Of a stretch of DNA of 26,430 nucleotides, positions 19,551-26,430 are shown in pieces; position 1 is the stretch's first letter; every line of letters starts with the position of its first letter. Both the position numbers and the translations under genes were made by a program. The stretch is taken from assembly GCA_035559315.1 (NCBI GenBank), contig DATMBJ010000087.1, forward strand, positions 1 through 26,430. The letters are read 5' to 3'. Source of the DNA: DATLZM01 sp035559315. Lineage in GTDB: Bacteria > Actinomycetota > UBA4738 > HRBIN12. Under the pieces are notes generated by a model. The model saw only the letters and a program-made list of their open reading frames with translations, was not told the DNA's origin and made no database searches.

Positions 19551-20948
19551 ATGGCGAAGCTCTTCGGGACCGACGGCGTCCGCGGGGTGGCCGGCACGGA
19601 GCTCACGGCGGAGCTCGCGTTCGCGCTCGGCCGGGCCGCCGGAGCCGTGCTGGGCGGGGACGGGCCGCCCACGTTCGTCGTGGGTCGGGACACCCGGGCC
19701 TCGGGCGAGTGGCTCGAGGAGGCGTTGGTGCGGGGGATCCGCGCGGTCGGCGGTTCGGCGCTCCTCGCGGGGATCGTCCCCACCCCGGCCGTCTCGTTCC
19801 TCACGTCGGCGCTGGGAGCCTCGGCCGGCGCCGTGGTCTCGGCGTCGCACAACCCCCCCGAGTACAACGGCATCAAGTTCTTCGGGCCGGAGGGCGGCAA
19901 GCTCCCCGACGAGCTCGAGGAGCGGATCGAGGCGCTCGTGCTCGGGCGGGGGAGCGGGTCGGGCGCCGCCGAGCCCGGGGCGGGCGCGGTCGGGACCGGG
20001 GAGCCGACCGTCGGTCCGGCCGGAGCGTCGACCGCCGGCCGGGCCGGCGAGGTCCGCCCCCTCGGGGACGCGGTGGAGCGGTACGTGGACCACCTCGTGG
20101 CGGCGGCCGCCTGCCGCCTGGAGGGGCTCCGGGTGGTGCTCGATGCCGCCAACGGCGCGGCGTACCGCCTCGGGCCCGAGGTCCTCCGGAGGCTGGGGGC
20201 GGAGGTCTTCCCGATCTTCGACCGGCCCGACGGGTGGAACATCAACGTGGGCTGCGGGGCCCTCCACCCCGAGGTCGTGGCCCGGGCCGTCGTGGAGCGG
20301 GGAGCGGACGCCGGGGTCTGCCTCGACGGCGACGCCGACCGGGCCCTCTTCGCGGATGCCGCCGGGAACGTGATCGACGGCGACCAGGTGCTCGCGGCCT
20401 GCGCGCTGGCCCTCGAGGAGCAGGGGCGCCTGCCCGGGCACCGGGTGGTGGTCACGGTGATGTCGAACCTCGGGTTCCGGCGGGCGATGGAGGAGGCGGG
20501 GATCGAGGTGGTGGAGACGCCCGTCGGGGACCGCCACGTCCGGGAGGCGATGGACCGGACCGGGGCGACCCTCGGGGGCGAGCAGTCCGGGCACGTGATC
20601 TTCGCCGAGCACGCCGTCACCGGCGACGGGCTCCTCACCGCGGTGCGGTTCCTCTCGCTCGCGGCCCTCCGAGGCGTGGGCCTGGGTGAGCTGGCGGCCG
20701 TGATGCGTCGGTACCCGCAGGTCCTGGAGAACGTCCCGGTGCGGGACCCGGGAGCCCTGGACCGGAGCGCGAGGATCCGCGAGGCGGTCCGGGCGGCGGA
20801 GCGCGTGCTCGGCGCCTCCGGGCGGGTCCTGGTGCGGGCGTCCGGGACGGAGCCCGTGGTCCGCGTGATGGTGGAGGCGGCCTCGGAGGAGGAGGCCCGT
20901 CGGCACGCCCGGGCCATCGCCGAGGCCGTGCGCGCCGAGCTGGGCTGA
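19551..20948 (+). CDS. glmM: Phosphoglucosamine mutase
   Basis: GlmM isomerises glucosamine-6-phosphate to glucosamine-1-phosphate for peptidoglycan precursor synthesis. The 465-residue protein starts KLFGTDGVRGVAG. It has the phosphoserine loop SASHNPPEYNGIKFFGP (Ser99), the Mg loop DGDADR (259-264), the sugar-binding GEQSGH and the phosphate-binding RASGTEPVVRVM. Residues about 133-166 are a Gly/Ala/Pro-rich insert absent from typical 445-450-residue members; it falls between secondary-structure elements of domain 1. ATG 19551 is only 8 nt after arsC, without a clear ribosome site or promoter. Confidence 0.96.
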   Translation: MAKLFGTDGVRGVAGTELTAELAFALGRAAGAVLGGDGPPTFVVGRDTRASGEWLEEALVRGIRAVGGSALLAGIVPTPAVSFLTSALGASAGAVVSASHNPPEYNGIKFFGPEGGKLPDELEERIEALVLGRGSGSGAAEPGAGAVGTGEPTVGPAGASTAGRAGEVRPLGDAVERYVDHLVAAAACRLEGLRVVLDAANGAAYRLGPEVLRRLGAEVFPIFDRPDGWNINVGCGALHPEVVARAVVERGADAGVCLDGDADRALFADAAGNVIDGDQVLAACALALEEQGRLPGHRVVVTVMSNLGFRRAMEEAGIEVVETPVGDRHVREAMDRTGATLGGEQSGHVIFAEHAVTGDGLLTAVRFLSLAALRGVGLGELAAVMRRYPQVLENVPVRDPGALDRSARIREAVRAAERVLGASGRVLVRASGTEPVVRVMVEAASEEEARRHARAIAEAVRAELG

Positions 20949-21051
20949 GCCGCGGCCCGGGCCGGGACGACCCAGGAGCGGTCCCCCGGCGGGCGCCCGG
21001 ACGGTTCCCCCTCCGGGCAACGACCCGCGTGCCCCGGCCGGGTCGCGCTGC

Positions 21052-21057
21052 TAGGCT
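21052..21057 (+). promoter_or_regulatory. Probable -10 box of a leaderless glmS transcript
   Basis: TAGGCT ends 7 nt before the glmS ATG at 21065. The CCGGGGC between them is not a Shine-Dalgarno sequence. Initiation would fall on the A of the start codon. It lies at the end of the 116-nt glmM-glmS gap, which otherwise holds only GC-rich sequence with no gene; I see no glmS ribozyme-like element. Confidence 0.45.
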
Positions 21058-21064
21058 CCGGGGC

Positions 21065-22888
21065 ATGTGCGGGATCGTGGGCTACGTGGGGCCGGAGCCG
21101 GCCCTCCCGATCATCCTCGAGGGGCTCCGGCGCCTCGAGTACCGGGGGTACGACTCCGCCGGGGTCGCGCTGCTCGACGGCGGGCTCGCGGTCGTCAAGC
21201 GCGCCGGGAAGCTCGACGAGCTGGAGCGCGCGCTGGGGGACGGCCCCCGACCCTCGGGGTCCGTGGGGATGGGCCACACGCGGTGGGCGACCCACGGGGA
21301 GCCCACGGACCGCAACGCCCACCCGCACGTGGACTGCGGGGGCCGGATCGCCGTGATCCACAACGGGATCATCGAGAACTTCTCCCGGATCCGCGACGAG
21401 CTCGAGAAGCGCGGCCACGTCTTCGCTTCCGAGACCGACACCGAGTGCATCGCGCACCTCGTCGAGGAGCGGTTCGCGGGCGACCTCCCCGAGGCGGTCC
21501 GGGCGACGGTCCGCGAGCTCGAGGGGGCCTACGCGATCGTCGTGCTCGCCCAGGCCGACCCGGGCGTGATCGTCGGCGCGAAGGCCTCCTCGCCGCTCGT
21601 GGTGGGGCTCGGCGAGGGCGAGAACCTCCTGGCCTCGGACATCCCCGCCCTCCTCCAGCGGACCCGCCGCGTCGTCCCCGTCGAGGAGGGGCAGGTCGTG
21701 GAGGTGCGCCGGGAGGGGGTCCGGATCACGGACTTCGAGGGGAACGAGGTCCACCGTGAGCCGATGGTCGTGGACTGGGACGTGGCCCGGGCCCAGAAGG
21801 GCGGCTTCGACGACTTCATGCTGAAGGAGATCCACGAGCAGCCCGCCGCGATCCGCGACACGCTCGTGGGACGCGCGGTCGCCGGGCGCCTCGCGCTCGA
21901 CGACCTCCGGATCGACCCCGACGTGTTGCGGGCGATCGACAAGGTCTTCGTCGTGGCCTGCGGCACGGCCTTCCACGCCGGCCTGGTGGCGAAGTACGCG
22001 ATCGAGCACTGGACCCGGATCCCGGTGGAGATCGAGATCGCGTCGGAGTTCCGCTACCGCGACCCGGTGCTCGGGCCCGAGACCCTCACGCTCGCCGTCT
22101 CCCAGTCCGGCGAGACGATCGACACGCTCGAGGCCGCGCGCCACGCGAAGGCCCAGGGCTCCCAGGTCATCGCGGTGACGAACACCGTGGGCTCGTCCCT
22201 CGCCCGCGAGGCCGACGGGGTCCTCTACACCCACGCCGGCCCCGAGGTGGGGGTGGCGGCCACCAAGACCTTCGCCACCCAGATGGTGGCCCTCCACCTC
22301 ACGGCCCTCTACCTGGCCCAGGTCCGGGGCGCGATGTTCCCCGAGGAGATCGCCGAGGTGCTGCGGCGGATGGGGGAGCTGCCGGCGAAGGTGGAGCGGG
22401 CCCTGGCCCTGGACGGAGAGGTCCGGAGGATCGCGGACCGCGTGGCCCGGGCCCGGGACGTGCTGTTCATCGGGCGCCACACGGGGTACCCGGCGGCGCT
22501 CGAGGGGGCCCTGAAGCTCAAGGAGATCTCCTACCTCCACGCCGAGGGCTACCCGGCGGGGGAGCTGAAGCACGGCCCGATCGCGCTGGTCGAGCCGGGG
22601 GTCCCGGTCGTGGCGGTCGCCCCCCGGTGCCACGTCCACCCCAAGGTGCTCTCGAACATCCAGGAGGTCCGTGCCAGGGGCGCCGAGGTGATCGCCGTGG
22701 CCACCGAGGGGGACCGCGAGATCGAGGCCCTCGCCCACGAGGTGCTGTTCGTCCCGGAGACGCCCGAGCTCCTCTCGCCGGTCGTCGTGACCGTCCCGCT
22801 CCAGCTCCTGGCCTACCACGTGGCGAAGCGCCGCGGGTGCGACGTGGACCGGCCCCGGAACCTCGCGAAGAGCGTGACGGTCGAGTAG
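21065..22888 (+). CDS. glmS: Glutamine-fructose-6-phosphate aminotransferase (isomerizing)
   Basis: GlmS makes glucosamine-6-phosphate from fructose-6-phosphate and glutamine, the step before GlmM. ATG 21065 is chosen because the mature N-terminus must be Cys2 (CGIVGYVG), the glutaminase nucleophile; an upstream GTG in frame would block it. The glutaminase domain covers about residues 1-230 (HTRWATHGEPTDRNAHPH, HNGIIENF). Two SIS sugar-binding domains follow (SQSGETIDTLEA in the first; EGALKLKEISYLHAEGY in the second). The end DRPRNLAKSVTVE is the family terminus. The length of 607 residues is normal. Confidence 0.98.
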   Translation: MCGIVGYVGPEPALPIILEGLRRLEYRGYDSAGVALLDGGLAVVKRAGKLDELERALGDGPRPSGSVGMGHTRWATHGEPTDRNAHPHVDCGGRIAVIHNGIIENFSRIRDELEKRGHVFASETDTECIAHLVEERFAGDLPEAVRATVRELEGAYAIVVLAQADPGVIVGAKASSPLVVGLGEGENLLASDIPALLQRTRRVVPVEEGQVVEVRREGVRITDFEGNEVHREPMVVDWDVARAQKGGFDDFMLKEIHEQPAAIRDTLVGRAVAGRLALDDLRIDPDVLRAIDKVFVVACGTAFHAGLVAKYAIEHWTRIPVEIEIASEFRYRDPVLGPETLTLAVSQSGETIDTLEAARHAKAQGSQVIAVTNTVGSSLAREADGVLYTHAGPEVGVAATKTFATQMVALHLTALYLAQVRGAMFPEEIAEVLRRMGELPAKVERALALDGEVRRIADRVARARDVLFIGRHTGYPAALEGALKLKEISYLHAEGYPAGELKHGPIALVEPGVPVVAVAPRCHVHPKVLSNIQEVRARGAEVIAVATEGDREIEALAHEVLFVPETPELLSPVVVTVPLQLLAYHVAKRRGCDVDRPRNLAKSVTVE

Positions 22889-22919
22889 GCCCCGGCGCAG
22901 CGGGGGGCGGCCCGTGGTC

Positions 22920-22925
22920 TACCCT
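22920..22925 (+). promoter_or_regulatory. Possible -10 box of a leaderless acpS transcript
   Basis: TACCCT ends 7 nt before the acpS GTG, with no ribosome site in the GTTCGCC between. The spacing equals that seen at glmS. No convincing -35 is seen. Confidence 0.38.
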
Positions 22926-22932
22926 GTTCGCC

Positions 22933-23307
22933 GTGGAGATCGTCGGGATCGGCGTGGACATCTGCGACGTCGGGCGGATGGCCCGCGCCCTGGCCCGCCA
23001 CCCCACGATGCCGGCCCGGGTCTTCACCGAGGAGGAGGTCGCCTACTGCGAGCGCCGGGCGGTGCCGGCCGAGGCCTACGCGGGTCGGTTCGCGGCCCGG
23101 GAGGCGGTGGTGAAGGCGCTGGGCGGCGTCCGGGGCTGGCGGTGGCGCGACATCAGCGTGTCCCGGGCCCCCTCGGGGGCCCCGCGGATCGTCCTCGCCG
23201 GCGCCGCGAAGGCCCGGGCCGACGCCCTCGGCGTGGAGCGGGTCCTGATCTCGTTCGCCCACGAGCGGAACGCCGCGGTCGCGTTCTGCGTGGCGCTCGG
23301 GCGATGA
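22933..23307 (+). CDS. acpS: Holo-[acyl-carrier-protein] synthase
   Basis: AcpS transfers phosphopantetheine from CoA to acyl carrier protein. The 124-residue product has EIVGIGVDICDVGRMARAL with the Mg ligand Asp9 and YAGRFAAREAVVKALGG with Glu57 and Lys61. These are the two family motifs at the proper distance. GTG 22933 puts the first motif directly at the N-terminus. The gene lies in the glmS-acpS-nnr-alr order known from actinobacteria. The stop overlaps the nnrDE start (ATGA). Confidence 0.96.
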   Translation: MEIVGIGVDICDVGRMARALARHPTMPARVFTEEEVAYCERRAVPAEAYAGRFAAREAVVKALGGVRGWRWRDISVSRAPSGAPRIVLAGAAKARADALGVERVLISFAHERNAAVAFCVALGR

Positions 23308-24833
23308 GGCCGGTCCTCACCCCCGCCGCGGCCGCCGCCCTGGACCGGGCGGCCCAGGAGCGCGGGGTCCGGGCCGACGACCTGATGGAGCGGGCCGGCG
23401 CCGCCGTCGCCAGGGCGGCGGTGGAGCTCGTGGGCGGTGCCTACGGGCGCCGGGCCGTGGTGGTCTGCGGGAAGGGCAACAACGGCGGCGACGGCCTGGT
23501 GGCGGCCCGCCACCTCGTCCGGCGGGGGGTCCGGCCGGCGGTCCTCCTGCTCGCCCCGCCCGAGGCCCTGACCGGCCCCGCGGCCCGGAACCTCGCGCGG
23601 CTCGCGGAGGTCGGGATCCGGGCCGTGCCGTTCTCCGCCCCCCTCCTCGAGCGGGAGCTGTCCCGGGCCGACGTGGCGATCGACGCGATCTTCGGGACCG
23701 GGTTCCGCGGACGGCCCGAGGGGCCCGCCGCGGAGGCCATCGCGCTCCTGAACGGGAGCGGCGTGCCCGTCGTCGCGGTGGACATCCCCTCGGGCGTGGA
23801 CGGGGAGACCGGCGCGGTGCCGGGGGAGGCGGTGCGGGCCGCCGTGACCGTCACGTTCGGCGCGGAGAAGGCGGGGGTCGTCCTCCCGCCCGGCGCGGAG
23901 CTCGCGGGCGTGGTGGAGGTCGCCGACATCGGCTTCCCGCCGGACCTGGTCGTCTCCGACGTCGTGGTCGTCGAGCGGCAGGACGTGGCCGCGCTCGTCC
24001 CCGCGCGCCCGCCCGACGCCCACAAGCGCGCCACCGGGGTCGTGCTGGTCGTCGGCGGGTCCCGTCGGATGACCGGGGCCGTCCGGCTGGTGGCCGAGGC
24101 CGCGTACCGGGCGGGGGCGGGCCTCGTCACCGTGGCCGCCCCCGAGGGCGCCCTGGCCGCGCTCCGGGCCGCCCTGGTCGAGCCCACGTACCTCCCGCTC
24201 CCGGAGACCGACGAGGGCACGGTGGCGGCCGCCGCGCTGGGCCCGATCCTCGAGGCGGCCCCGGGCTTCGACGCGGTGGCCGTGGGTCCCGGGCTCACCA
24301 CCCACCCCGAGGCGGTCCGGGTGGTCGAGGGGGTGGTGCGGGGGAGCCCGGTCCCGCTCGTGGTCGACGCCGACGGGTTGAACGCGTTCGCCGGTCGGGC
24401 CGGCGAGGTGGCGGCGCGGGAGGCCGAGGCCGTGCTCACGCCCCACGCGGGCGAGTGCGCCCGCCTCCTCGGCGCGACCGCGGCCGAGGTCGGGGCCGAC
24501 CGGCTCGGGAGCGCGCGGAAGCTCGCCGCCTCGGCCCGCGCGGTGGCCCTCCTGAAGGGCCCCCGGACGCTCTCGGCCGAGCCCGGGGGCGAGGTGCGGG
24601 TCAACCCGACCGGCGGCCCGGTCCTCGCCACGGCCGGGACCGGGGACGTCCTCACCGGGGTCATCGCCGCGCTCCTCGCCCGGGGGCTCCCGCCCCTCGA
24701 CGCGGCCTCGGTCGGGGCCTACGTCCACGGGCTGGCCGGCTCCCTGGCCGGGCTGGAGCTGGGGGAGGGGACCACGGCGAGCGACGTGGCGGCGGCGCTC
24801 CCCGACGCCTTCGCGGCGGTGCGCGAGCCGTGA
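23304..24833 (+). CDS. nnr: Bifunctional NAD(P)HX epimerase/dehydratase
   Basis: This repairs hydrated NADH and NADPH. The N-terminal half (about residues 1-215) is the YjeF_N epimerase, with VVCGKGNNGGDGLVAARHL, AIFGTGFRGRPEGP and DIPSGVDGETG. The C-terminal half (about 225-505) is the ribokinase-like ADP-dependent dehydratase, with HKRATGVVLVVGGS, VDADGLNAF, LTPHAGE and the nucleotide loop ATAGTGDVLTGVIAALLARG. The length of 509 residues fits the fused form. The ATG overlaps acpS, and the stop overlaps the alr GTG, so the three genes are tightly coupled. Confidence 0.96.
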   Translation: MRPVLTPAAAAALDRAAQERGVRADDLMERAGAAVARAAVELVGGAYGRRAVVVCGKGNNGGDGLVAARHLVRRGVRPAVLLLAPPEALTGPAARNLARLAEVGIRAVPFSAPLLERELSRADVAIDAIFGTGFRGRPEGPAAEAIALLNGSGVPVVAVDIPSGVDGETGAVPGEAVRAAVTVTFGAEKAGVVLPPGAELAGVVEVADIGFPPDLVVSDVVVVERQDVAALVPARPPDAHKRATGVVLVVGGSRRMTGAVRLVAEAAYRAGAGLVTVAAPEGALAALRAALVEPTYLPLPETDEGTVAAAALGPILEAAPGFDAVAVGPGLTTHPEAVRVVEGVVRGSPVPLVVDADGLNAFAGRAGEVAAREAEAVLTPHAGECARLLGATAAEVGADRLGSARKLAASARAVALLKGPRTLSAEPGGEVRVNPTGGPVLATAGTGDVLTGVIAALLARGLPPLDAASVGAYVHGLAGSLAGLELGEGTTASDVAAALPDAFAAVREP

Positions 24834-25921
24834 ACGCCTACCGGCCGACGTTCGTCGAGGTGGACCTGGCGGCGATCCGCGCGAACGCGCGGGCGCTCCG
24901 GCCCCGGGGGGCGGAGCTCCTGGCGGTGGTGAAGGCCGACGCCTACGGCCATGGCGCGGTCCCCGCCGCGAGGGCGGCCCTGGACGGGGGAGCCACGTGG
25001 CTGGGGGTGGCGATGGTCGAGGAGGGGCTCGAGCTCCGGGAGGCCGGGATCGACGCCCCGGTCCTGGTGCTCTCGGAGTTCCCCCGGGGGTCGGAGAAGG
25101 AGGCCCTGGCGGCGGGGCTGGTCCCCACGGTCTACACCCCCGAGGGGGTCCGGGCCCTGGCGGAGGCGGGCGCCGGCCGGGTGGCCGTGCACGTCAAGGT
25201 GGACACCGGGATGCACCGGGTGGGGGTGTGGCCGCCGGGCGCCGCGGTCGGGTTCCTGCGGACCGTGGCTGAAGCCGGGCTCGAGGTGGAGGGCCTGTGG
25301 ACCCACTTCGCCCGGTCGGAGGAGGACCCGGCGACCACCCGGGCCCAGCTCGCCGCGTTCCTGGAGGTGGTTCGCGCGGCGCGGGCGGCGGGGTTCGCCC
25401 CCCGGCTCCTCCACGCGGCGAACAGCGCCGCGGCCATCCTCCACCCCGAGGCCCGCCTCGACCTGGTCCGGGTGGGGATCGCGCTCTACGGGGTGCCCCC
25501 GGCGCCGGGGATCGGCGCTGGCCTCCGCCCGGCGCTCTCCTGGCGGAGCGAGGTGACGATGGTGAAGCGCCTCCCGGCGGGCGAGGCGCTCTCCTACGGC
25601 CACCGGTACCGGCTGGAGCGGGACGCGAACGTGGCCACGGTGCCCGTGGGGTACGCGGACGGCTACCCGCGCGGGCTGTCCTCGCGGGCGGACGTCTTGA
25701 TCCGGGGCCGGAGGCGGAGGGTCGCGGGGGCCGTGACGATGGACCAGCTCCTCGTGGACTGCGGGGACGACGAGGTGGCCCCCGGGGACGAGGTGGTGCT
25801 GATCGGGCGCCAGGGGGAGGAGGAGGTGACGGCGGCCGAGCTCGCCGGGCTCCTCGGGACCATCCCCTACGAGATCCTCACGGGGATCGGCGCCCGGGTG
25901 CCGCGGAGGTACGTGGGGTGA
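24830..25921 (+). CDS. alr: Alanine racemase
   Basis: Alr is a PLP enzyme that makes D-alanine for peptidoglycan. The 363-residue protein has the PLP lysine Lys35 in LAVVKADAYGHG and the second catalytic base Tyr256 in LSYGHRYRLE. Further family positions are Arg214 in RVGIALYGVPP, Tyr275 in VPVGYADGYPRG and Met304 in VTMDQLLVDCG. These correspond to Lys39, Tyr265, Arg219, Tyr284 and Met312 of the Geobacillus enzyme by motif. The GTG start at 24830 overlaps the nnr stop. Confidence 0.97.
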   Translation: MNAYRPTFVEVDLAAIRANARALRPRGAELLAVVKADAYGHGAVPAARAALDGGATWLGVAMVEEGLELREAGIDAPVLVLSEFPRGSEKEALAAGLVPTVYTPEGVRALAEAGAGRVAVHVKVDTGMHRVGVWPPGAAVGFLRTVAEAGLEVEGLWTHFARSEEDPATTRAQLAAFLEVVRAARAAGFAPRLLHAANSAAAILHPEARLDLVRVGIALYGVPPAPGIGAGLRPALSWRSEVTMVKRLPAGEALSYGHRYRLERDANVATVPVGYADGYPRGLSSRADVLIRGRRRRVAGAVTMDQLLVDCGDDEVAPGDEVVLIGRQGEEEVTAAELAGLLGTIPYEILTGIGARVPRRYVG

Positions 25922-25979
25922 GGCGTGCCGCGGAACGGATGGCGCGCGTGAGAGGCGACCGCGGGCTGGGGCCGCGGGG

Positions 25980-26430
25980 ATGAAGCGGCGGACCGCGCTC
26001 CTGGGCGGGGCGGTGGCGGCCGCCGCCGTGGCTGGGGGGATCGCCGGCCGGGCCGTGCTGCGCCGGCGCGGGACGCCCGGGGCCGACGCGTACGACGAGC
26101 TGCCGCCGGAGGACCTGGGACCGGTCCGCGCCGCCGACGGCACGGAGCTGTGCGTCCGGGCCGCCGGCGACCGGGCATCGCCCGTCCTGCTGTTCGTCCA
26201 CGGGTTCAGCCTGGACATGACGGTCTGGCACCCCCAGTGGACCGTCCTCCGCGACCGGTTCCGCTGCGTGCTCCTGGACCTCCGGGCCCACGGGCGGAGC
26301 GGCCCGGCGGCGGACCTGTCGCTCGGGGCGATGGCGGGCGACGTCGCCTCCGCCCTGGAGGCCGCGGCCCCGGGGCGGCGGGCGGTCGTGGTCGGGCACA
26401 GCATGGGCGCCATGGCGTCGCTCGCGCTGG
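25980..26430 (+). CDS. Alpha/beta hydrolase, N-terminal part (cut by window end)
   Basis: The 150 visible codons begin with KRRTALLGG and a hydrophobic AVAAAAVAGGIAG, a membrane anchor or signal; the RRTALLGG run loosely resembles a Tat motif. From about residue 65 the alpha/beta hydrolase fold appears: LLFVHGFSLDMTVWHPQW (oxyanion loop), VLLDLRAHGRSGPAA and the nucleophile elbow VVGHSMGAMAS with the Ser. The catalytic acid and His lie beyond the window. A hydrolase after alr is common in actinobacteria, usually ahead of tsaE. The substrate is unknown. ATG 25980 is 58 nt after alr; the gap holds no other gene. Confidence 0.88.
   Translation, partial: MKRRTALLGGAVAAAAVAGGIAGRAVLRRRGTPGADAYDELPPEDLGPVRAADGTELCVRAAGDRASPVLLFVHGFSLDMTVWHPQWTVLRDRFRCVLLDLRAHGRSGPAADLSLGAMAGDVASALEAAAPGRRAVVVGHSMGAMASLAL

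Noticed and set aside
20949..21064. glmS ribozyme or other riboswitch before glmS
   Set aside because: The gap is only 116 nt of GC-rich sequence without the ribozyme core, and glmS looks leaderless here.
19334..22819. A 1161-codon minus-strand frame opposite glmM and glmS
   Set aside because: Same reason: it is antisense to two clear genes and shows no domain pattern.
25922..25979. A short gene between alr and the hydrolase
   Set aside because: The 58-nt gap only holds start-stop fragments without a ribosome site.
1..26430. Transposons, CRISPR arrays, tRNA or rRNA genes, prophage parts
   Set aside because: I saw no transposase-like frames, regularly spaced repeats, cloverleaf sequences or phage genes; the window is almost filled by identified genes.

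Overview
The window is chromosomal DNA with very high GC content (third codon positions almost always G or C, many GTG starts). It most likely comes from an actinobacterium (Actinomycetota). The evidence is the run tuf-S10-spc-alpha, the order rplM-rpsI-glmM-glmS-acpS-nnr-alr-hydrolase, an acidic C-terminal tail on S3, an ArsC of the type seen in mycothiol-using actinobacteria, and several start codons with no Shine-Dalgarno site that lie 6-7 nt after a -10-like hexamer. The class cannot be fixed from the sequence alone.

Layout. Positions 1-127 are the 3' end of tuf. Positions 141-11983 hold one tightly packed plus-strand run with frequent ATGA/GTGA overlaps: rpsJ, rplC, rplD, rplW, rplB, rpsS, rplV, rpsC, rplP, rpmC, rpsQ, rplN, rplX, rplE, rpsN, rpsH, rplF, rplR, rpsE, rpmD, rplO, secY, adk, map. 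A 171-nt gap with a good sigma70-type promoter leads into infA (TTG start), rpmJ, rpsM, rpsK, rpoA and rplQ. rpsD is absent from its common place between rpsK and rpoA, where a strong inverted repeat lies instead. A lipoprotein with two META domains sits between rplQ and truA. A promoter and a perfect inverted repeat then precede rplM-rpsI. A minus-strand DUF2007-like gene converges on rpsI.

From 17640 to 19542 there is a compact arsenic-response operon. It has a promoter with two near-identical TCGA-N6-TCGA palindromes, a previously hidden 48-codon Cys-rich gene, arsR, arsM (arsenite methyltransferase) and an LMW-phosphatase-type arsC. No efflux pump is present. Only 8 nt after arsC comes glmM, so an essential cell-wall gene lies directly downstream of the metalloid operon. 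The window ends with glmS, acpS, nnrDE (bifunctional NAD(P)HX repair enzyme), alr and the 5' part of an alpha/beta hydrolase.

The ribosomal proteins, SecY, Map, IF-1 and RNAP alpha serve translation, secretion and transcription. GlmM, GlmS and Alr supply peptidoglycan precursors, and AcpS activates acyl carrier protein. The part most worth a second look is the ars operon with its paired operators, its small CxxC-x3-C-x3-C protein, and its position immediately before glmM.
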